From the NCBI GenBank assembly GCA_964017145.1, contig OZ024847.1, forward strand, positions 3,348,001-3,412,000: a stretch of DNA of 64,000 nucleotides, given 5' to 3'. Numbering within the stretch: position 1 is the stretch's first letter; every line of letters starts with the position of its first letter. The position numbers and the translations under genes were made by a program. The notes under the pieces are model-generated. The model made no database searches, was not told where the DNA came from, and saw nothing but the letters and a program-made list of their open reading frames with translations. Shown here one piece after another: positions 57,149-64,000 of this stretch. The stretch is from Agrocybe praecox (lineage: Eukaryota; Basidiomycota; Agaricomycetes; Agaricales; Agrocybaceae).

Positions 57149-60100
57149 GCTTGTGTTTGACTAAGTAGAGGTAGACTTTAAGAGGACTATTGAGAGGAGT
57201 TGTAGTCTTTTAGTGGATTGACTTGACCGATAACTTTGGTTGACCTTTATACCTGAGACTCTTGCAGGCCCTCATATTTTTGGAAGTTTTTTGAGACGGC
57301 GATCATATCCTTGGGCCTCGCATCGCATTAACACATACTCCGTCCTTATGTTTCTCATCCTCGAAATGTCAGAGTGTATAATGGAAAATAAGACCCACTG
57401 GCAGGGGCAGCCACTATAAAGCCGTATGAATGAGTGAATTTGTCGTGAATCGGACTGCCTTGTAGATCTAGTCAGAGTCTATCGCAAGGCCAAATGCTGT
57501 ATCAAACGAAGCTCACAAGACGGCGAAGGCTGCATACCGATGAAGAGCGCGAATTGTGAATATTCTAAAGGTGGGTCGAATTGACGGCGAAATGTGCCAC
57601 CGAGTATGTCATACAACGTGGTACCAATTGAATAGATGCGAAGAACGCCGTGTTTTTTCCAGTGATAAAAATAAACGGAAGTAGATCACAGGAGAGATCT
57701 GGAGAGATGTTATATTTACATAACTTTCTATTACGGCATATAAGTCTATATGTGTCTCCGCCGAGGGAAAGGACCCGAGAGTAGTGAGAAAGCGAGAAAG
57801 GCGAGCGGGGATTTTCTCGCACTCGGGCAGGAAACAGCGACGAAATGAGAAGAAATTTCATGGCTGGGTATATATTACTATATTAAAGATGTTAGGGGCG
57901 CTAATGAAGATCCGAAGGTGCGACCCAAGAAGGACGTCGAACTTCCTTCCTGGACATCATATCCTGAGATAAGAGGCGAAGAGCTTATCGCGGAATAAGG
58001 GCCCGGCAGCCGTGGAACGGACAATTAATAATGGTTGATGTATCTTTCCTCTTGACCCATTGTACTCGATCGCTGGTGACGCGGCGGACATTTAACTGTC
58101 CAGTCACGCCGCGGCTTGTGCTGTCCATTTACGGGGAAAGTACCACCAGCCGTCACGCACTGATTTCGGCAGTCACGCTCGAGGATTTCACTAGTAACTT
58201 TCTGCTGACAATCTATGTATCATTGCCGTATATTTTAAATTTAATTATGTGTACAAGATAGAGACTCTCCCCAGAAAGTCTTCTGACAAAATAAACTCAC
58301 ATGCTTTCATTTTCCAAAATTCAAAAAAGCGAATTCATAACCTGTAGCTATAAAGATATTAAAGGGTAGCCATGCTGTTGGCTTGCATCAATTGGTAGAC
58401 ATTCATAGGTATCAGTATATATCAAGTGTTTACATCTATCATTGAGATTAATATAATCAGGTGGGCGCCAATAATCGTTGAATTTGCTGATAGTAGTTTA
58501 TTCGGCAGAAAACGGCATTTGTGACCACTCAACGTCACAGAGCCTTGTAATTGGACAGATAACTGGACGGCACAATCCGCGGCGTGACTGGACAGTTAAA
58601 TGTCCGCTGTACGGCAGAGGGTATGTATGGGTTATGTATATGGGCTACTATGGGTGAAATGTTAAACATAGAATCCGAGATATCGAGAAAAAACAAATGT
58701 TCGGCATGAAGCAATAGAGCACATATGAGTGAGTAATGTCCCATAATCTGCTTCTCTGTCATGGTATGAGCCATTTGAATATTCTCACGCGCGTTGGGAT
58801 AGTCGGGAACCCACATTGTTATCTTTCTCATGATTTGAACGGATAAACTAGCTCAACAAGATCTTCATGTTTCCGTAACACAATCTCATAATAAATTCAT
58901 CACAAAAATTAAGTACAAAATCTATGAGGTTTTGGTCGCAATTCGAACCAAGTTGGCGGATCAAAATTGCTAAGGGGTTATGGGTTATAAAGGGTATAGG
59001 TTGAGAGGGAGACAGCTTTACAGTGTTCCTAGGGGAATGACCAGTCTGGTAGGTCATTAACAAACAAGATTTAGCTGGTGAGAATATATGGACCCACGTT
59101 CATGTTAAACTGACAGTGCGATGAACTCGGGTCATAGATTGCCCAGTAGCACCCCTTTAATGACTTTTAGACGCGCAGCGCAGCGCAGAAATGCGAAGGA
59201 TCTATCGCCGATACTTCGGCCAATACAAGAGAAGTCACGAACGTCGAAGATTATTTGATTCTTCTTCTAGAAGCAGAAGACTCTTAAATTAGGTCAGTCA
59301 AACACGACGAAAATCAGGGAGAAGTACAATCTTTCTTTAGCGCCCTACGGTCGTTACTAGTTCACATCCGAATATAGATTCGGGGGTAATTGGTCGGTAC
59401 AGGTCTATGACAGTTAGACGCCTTAATATCGACGCCTTCCAATGTGAATTTGTGGAGAATAGGAACAAAGCCTTAGAAATTTCTCATTGTCAGTCTCTTG
59501 TCCGAAGACAAGACGATTATGAGGGTGGGGTTCTGTTCGGATCGCAAGACATAAGTATTCTTATCGGATCGTGATCAATATGACGATAAGCAAAGTCATA
59601 CCTTCCTTCCTTCTGATCCATTGTCATCGGACAGATGCATGACTGAAAAGTAAACATAGAAAGCGAAAGCGAGGAAGCGAGTTACATGAGATAGGAGAAC
59701 ATGTGCGGCGGGTATTAATATCGGCGCACTGCATCGCTCCGAGGACTCAATTAAACCTTTGAAAAGGAGTGACCTAACTCAAACAAGGTCACCCGAAACA
59801 CAGGGATTCCAATTTTGAGAACACAGGCAGAATATCTGTCGACGAAAAGACGGAGAATGTGAGAGTACCAACAAGCAAGGAACCGAAGAATTAGACCGAA
59901 CCTTTCCTATAGGGCGGGAGTGTATCTTGGCTTTATGGAAAAACGAGCCAGTGTTTGGGATACTTGACGCACTAACCATGGTACTTGGGCTTTGGGCTTG
60001 AACATTGCATTCGTACTCCCTTGATTCCGGCCACCGAATCACAAACCTCCAGAAAGTTTTGATTGAATGCGTATAGCACAGTGACCAACGAGTTATCGGA

Positions 60101-60807
60101 TATTCTTCCGTGGCATCTGGCCCGCACATGCTTAGATCATGTACAGAGTGACAACAAAATTTTTGACGTGCCTTGACCAGATACACTTTGAGGATCGACG
60201 CTGGCTCCTTGACTAGGATCCTTTTCCTGCGCGGTTAATAGCGCTACACATGAGTGGTCCGAAGCTGCTACACCAGTCACTTCAATCGTAGCCGCAGAGG
60301 TTCCTTTATTCAACATCTCTTTCTCAGTAAACGAGATGCGCTTAGGTCAAATTCTGGAACACGGCAAAGTGAGACGTATCAGCTACCGTAGCCAAGGAAG
60401 AAAAGTCTTATCACTTACTCTTGGATAATATAGGTTGTTGAAGGAGAGACCTGGAGGATCGCATGACAGTCCGTACTTGAGAAAAACTGCCGCCGAAAAT
60501 CTTGATCTTTGCATAGAACGGGAACTCATAACCGGGTGAAATTTCACATATTATACATATGCACGCTCTAAGCAATGTCGAGAGGTATATCGGAATTTTC
60601 GTCCGTAGTTAACAGAGCGAGAATTGGCTCTGATAATGATGGTCGCTCCACCTTGAGGGGAGCAAGACATTTGATACGTCCGAGTCAGGATTCAACAATT
60701 CTGTTGCTATACATTCATGAGTTTGTTCAGGTTAATATAATATTCCTGAAAATAACACACCGTTGAATATTCAACAGAAACCACGCCCTAGCGCTCACTG
60801 AACTCTG
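57149..60807. other. Long gene-poor region
   Basis: About 3.7 kb. The left end carries the synthase B promoter (TATAAA on the minus strand at 57246-57251). The inverted-repeat element is at 58084-58607. Elsewhere only unsupported frames, the longest 135 codons at 59779-60186 (minus), with no domain. Confidence 0.5.
58084..58607. mobile_element. MITE-like inverted-repeat element
   Basis: Two 48-bp inverted repeats, 58084-58131 and 58560-58607, match at 45 of 48 positions; the outer 31 are identical. Both begin GCGGACATTT at the outer end and each contains a small hairpin (GGACA-TTTAAC-TGTCC). The ~430-bp interior is AT-rich and non-coding. Size, terminal repeats and lack of coding capacity fit a non-autonomous DNA transposon. 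No clear target-site duplication is visible, so the exact ends are uncertain. Confidence 0.65.
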
Positions 60808-61122
60808 CTAGTTCTTCTTCCCCATTTCCTTTATGATAGCTTCCAAACCATCATTCAGAATGAAGTCACCAGCAGTTGCGATGTATGTTATTGCCTTCTT
60901 GAAGAAGTAAAAGTAGAAACCGAACCATGCCAACCCCTTGAAGATATAGACTATCCACCCAACCACAGGAACAAGGGCTTTGAATCCCAAATACGCTGAC
61001 GCTGTGCCACCAATGACTAAACGCGCACCACGATGAAGATAGCTGATGAGCAACAGGGTTGCCAATACTGAGAATTGAATAGTAGCAGAATAAGCGCCGA
61101 TGAAAGGTATGGTGAAAAACAT
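60808..61122 (-). CDS. Small hydrophobic membrane protein, 104 aa
   Basis: One intron-free frame from ATG at 61122 to TAG at 60808. About three hydrophobic segments (residues 1-25, 32-62 and 63-88) are followed by a charged tail ending E-M-G-K-K-N. There is no recognised family, and no paralogue in the window. The amino-acid pattern (helices broken by Gly/Pro, charged tail) looks more like a real membrane protein than chance. It could also be the end of a longer spliced gene. Confidence 0.5.
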   Translation of the reverse strand: MFFTIPFIGAYSATIQFSVLATLLLISYLHRGARLVIGGTASAYLGFKALVPVVGWIVYIFKGLAWFGFYFYFFKKAITYIATAGDFILNDGLEAIIKEMGKKN

Positions 61123-61431
61123 CGGTTGTGCGTCACAGAGAAATGTCGAAATGCAAGAAAAAATGACGTGGAGAAACAGACCACAACCGCTGACGTCTGT
61201 GTTACGTAAGGTTGACTTGCCGAATTGTATGGCGGACTATGAATCTGCGGCATTTCTGTACATTCAATCTCAGATTGAAATATTGACAATCGTAAATCAG
61301 TGCATGAACATGATCGCACCCGGAAACATATATAAATATTACCGGTCGCTCACAGAAACATACATTGAAATACTTATTGAATACATAACAGTCAATAACA
61401 TAAAACAAACAAGCTATTAAAGCACAGAAGG
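61123..61431. other. Intergenic spacer
   Basis: No gene seen; short frames on both strands only. Confidence 0.5.
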
Positions 61432-62669
61432 CTATCCCTCAGAATCAAATTCGATACTCCTAGTAACATCCAAGAAAAGGTCGAGGTTGGTCAGGACCTT
61501 GGCAGTTTTACTTCTAATGTCCTGCTCTGCATCGCTTCCCAGGATAAGATAGTTAGGCCAGGGTCTACCCTTAGCTACTCCCTCACCCTTAACGACGTCA
61601 ATAATAGCATGGGCAGCTTTATCTGGGTCGCCCTTTTGCTTTCCTGGGACCGATTTTAGAATATCTTGCCCTTTTTGTCGCAGTTTATCGTATTCCGGAA
61701 TGGGATTATCTAAATAGAACCGTTGATTGTATACACCCTCTGTCCTCAAGCCTCCGGGCTCTACCAAAAGCACTTTTACACCAAACTCTGAGAGTTCGTT
61801 CGTGAGACTTTCGGTAATAGCTAGAAGAGATGAGACAAGCGTTGTATGATCGAGTAATGACACTCACCGTGTACTGCAGCTTTGGATGTTGAATAATGCC
61901 CTATAAATTATTATGAGCCAATCACCTACAATTTGGAATGATTCAATTCACCGAGACCCTGAGGATATTTTTGAGCTCTCATGAAACAAGTTGATTAATA
62001 CAAGACCTCCTTACCGTCAATTCAGCTTTCCATGCCGATCTGCTCCCGATAACGACTACGCAACTGCCTGGATTGCGTCTCATATAAGGAAGGGTAGCCG
62101 TTGCTACATCGAGAACGCCGAATACGTTGGTCTCAAACTGGCGACGAAGCAATTTAGTTCTATACCAAAATAATGTCTAAATCAGGATTTTTAAATAAAA
62201 AGTAACGACTTCTGCGACTGCGACTGACCCTCCTTCCTCCATTAATCCTGGAAGACACTCCCCTGTACACAGATGCGTGTCACCAAAGCTTGACTAACTT
62301 TAGTTACTATGAGCGTACCTGCGTTATTGACTAGAACATTGATTTGACCCCAGTGCCTATAAGCTTCGTCAATCTGTCTGCCTACTCCTTCTTCGCCGTC
62401 CGTAACGTCAAGCCTGAGGGTGCGTAGGTTACTCCTGTCTTTGATCTCGGACTCTTGAATTGCTTGCTCTAGCTTCTCTAAAGATCGAGCAGAAGCGATG
62501 ACCCGATCTCCTCGAGCAACTACCTGGCTCATCAGCCGCTTTCCAAGACCGGAAGAAGCACCTAGAAAAATGATCATCCATTGTAGGTAGCTCTCCAAAT
62601 TCTATATGATATGAGCAAACTACCAGTGATCAACCAGACTTTGGACGATTCAGCAAATCCTGAGTCCAT
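61432..62669 (-). CDS. Classical short-chain dehydrogenase/reductase (SDR3)
   Basis: Seven exons, complement(62624-62669, 62319-62561, 62229-62262, 62015-62159, 61952-61958, 61868-61900, 61432-61820), stay in frame and give 298 aa. The nucleotide loop G-A-S-S-G-L-G starts at residue 16. N-N-A-G is at the end of exon 2, and the catalytic Tyr161 and Lys165 lie in Y-S-T-S-K. E-P-G-G-L after the active site is typical of this SDR subgroup. Substrate unknown. Exon 5 is only 7 nt (61952-61958); without it the acidic A-E-L-T segment does not join G-H-Y-S-T-S-K in frame. The gene is divergent from a paralogue (SDR4) starting at 63629, with identical exon 2 length (243 bp). Confidence 0.88.
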
Positions 62670-63628
62670 TTCGCCGTAAAGCAAATGGGTACTTGAAAAC
62701 GGTGAGGAATGGGTTTGAGCTTGAGCTTGAACTGTTGATACCCAAGGCCTTATCGAGTACCATTTCGTGAGAATTAAAGATGACGCGGGTCATCTACTCC
62801 GAAACGTCTGTCCGATTTCGACCACGTGGTAAAAACGGCTAAGAAGTTCACCGGTCTCTGGAAACTGGCTGCCGGAACACTTGACGCCCGTACTCAGAAG
62901 TTTGAGGATAGAGATTATTCATTACATTAGGGAATCATCATAATTGGGACTATGTTAGATACCCATCAACCTTACACAGCATAAATCAAAGCAGGTAGTA
63001 TTTTATGAATAGAAGTTGAGGGTGTTGATAAAATCAAATGGAAAGGATATTTTGCATGACAATCTAACAGATAGATGAAGTTGCTAGACATGCGCCGAAC
63101 AGACCCTTCAATCCGCCCTGGTCGCAATCACTGCAGACTGTGATTGCTGTATTTCTGACATATACTAGCAAAAAATACCCGTAACATGTATTCTTTAAAT
63201 TCTTTTACACATCGGGCTGTCCATATATAGCATAACCGACCGGTCAAATAAAGATTATGTACGTATATTTTTCTTATTTTTACGCCTCGGCATCATCGTT
63301 CCGTCCCCGATTCAGGACTCTCACGGTATACATGCGGATTATTGCCGTAGCCCAGGGGCCAGGAATCAGGATAGCTCGAACCGACCATCACGACGATAGA
63401 GATAGAAACGGCTGGAGAGGAGCATGTTCGTCGAGTCCCCTACATTGTTTCAAAACACCGGCATATTCAGAGACCGGTTTTCCATCGGATCCATTGGAGA
63501 CTGTCAATTACCATCGGATAGCCATTCGTCAAAGTATTTAAGAGCTGGAAGATGTTCAAGGTTATCAGGACATTTCACTATAAAGAACTTCCAACGACGA
63601 CAACAACAACAACCTTAACTCAGATATA
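62670..63628. other. Divergent promoter region of the SDR3/SDR4 pair
   Basis: About 960 bp between the two start codons. No gene seen. A TATA box for SDR4 is at 63579-63584. Confidence 0.5.
63579..63584 (+). promoter_or_regulatory. TATA box of SDR4
   Basis: TATAAA 45 bp before the ATG at 63629. Confidence 0.5.
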
Positions 63629-64000
63629 ATGCAGTCGTCCAACGATAACTTCAAAGTCTGGTTGATCACAGGTACCGTTGCTCGTTAATATGACCAGTAA
63701 TGCACAGCACACTCATTATAGCTACTATGCAGGCGCGTCTTCTGGACTCGGAAAACGTCTCATGACACATGCAGTCGCTCGAGGAGATCGTGTCATTGCC
63801 ACCGCTCGGTCTCTTGAGAAGCTGGAAAAGTCCATTGCGGAGTCCGACGTTCACGACGTGGACAAAGTGCGGGCCTTACAATTGGATGTCACCGACGGCG
63901 AGGAAAAGATAAAAGCTCAAATCGAGCAAGCAGTTGGGTTTTGGGGTCGCATTGATGTCCTCGTTAACAACGCAGGTACGTATTGTTTACTTGGAAATTT
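63629..64000 (+). CDS. Classical short-chain dehydrogenase/reductase (SDR4), 5' part
   Basis: Exons 63629-63671 and 63733-63975 are visible; the gene runs off the right edge inside its second intron. The 95 complete codons show V-W-L-I-T joined to G-A-S-S-G-L-G, then A-R-S-L-E-K-L-E, L-D-V-T-D-G-E-E and N-N-A-G. Both intron positions match SDR3, and exon 2 is 243 bp in both, so the pair arose by an inverted duplication. Function is presumably an NAD(P)-dependent oxidoreductase of unknown substrate. Confidence 0.88.

Noticed and set aside
58060..58620. Target-site duplication of the MITE-like element
   Set aside because: The bases flanking the two terminal repeats do not match, so no duplication could be called.
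59779..60186. 135-codon minus-strand frame
   Set aside because: No domain or supporting splice structure and an unusual Cys/Trp/His-rich composition; probably chance.
1..64000. CRISPR arrays, bacterial operons, rRNA genes or viral genes
   Set aside because: No regularly spaced repeats, ribosome-binding-site-led gene strings, rRNA-like sequence or viral replication genes were seen; the region is an intron-rich fungal chromosome.

Overview
The window is nuclear DNA of a filamentous basidiomycete, most likely an Agaricomycete. The evidence is the many short GT-AG introns of about 50-70 bp, a split tRNA-His, protein families typical of mushroom-forming fungi (DExxD sesquiterpene synthases, secreted DUF5648 proteins, lineage-expanded polytopic membrane proteins, NRPS-like reductases) and long AT-rich spacers. 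Gene models were built by hand from reading frames, splice signals and comparison of paralogues inside the window. Exon lengths in paralogues often match to the base, which supports the models. No database search was run.

Layout. 1-5750: a tandem array of a four-helix membrane protein gene (the end of copy 1, then copies 2 and 3) interleaved with a minus-strand SDR gene and a truncated SDR remnant left by a segmental duplication. 6018-6100: tRNA-His(GUG) with an 11-nt intron. 6369-10777: a large chromodomain protein with a coiled coil and a C-terminal zinc finger. 11456-12211: a Kre9/Knh1-like cell-wall protein. 12237-13485: the first of three polytopic (7TM-like) membrane proteins; the others are at 32322-33653 and 35634-36783. 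14821-15539 and 18003-18695: two secreted DUF5648 proteins. 19410-28731: three members of a large uncharacterised membrane family (TIFAC family) with a class 3 lipase between the first two; a fourth member at 37986-39771 carries a nonsense codon. 29758-31875: a disordered protein with His/Arg and Gln tracts. 40760-43043: the mitochondrial protein NCA2. 43370-44467: a membrane protein gene broken by a one-base frameshift. 45113-46121: an SDR paralogue of the first SDR. 46820-49380: two decayed genes, an SDR and an NRPS-like reductase tail. 51048-52775: an unrecognised Ser/Pro-rich protein. 53509-57148: a tandem pair of sesquiterpene synthases. 58084-58607: a MITE-like inverted-repeat element. 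61432-64000: a divergent pair of classical SDR genes, the second cut by the window edge.

The main theme is local gene-family birth and death. At least seven paralogue sets sit here, at different stages of divergence, truncation and pseudogenisation, around a few single-copy housekeeping genes (tRNA-His, the chromodomain protein, NCA2, Kre9-like). The only biosynthetic function that can be named with confidence is sesquiterpene scaffold formation. No P450 or other tailoring gene lies beside the two synthases in this window. The least understood content is the set of conserved polytopic membrane proteins, especially the TIFAC family with its invariant His, Trp and charged motifs.
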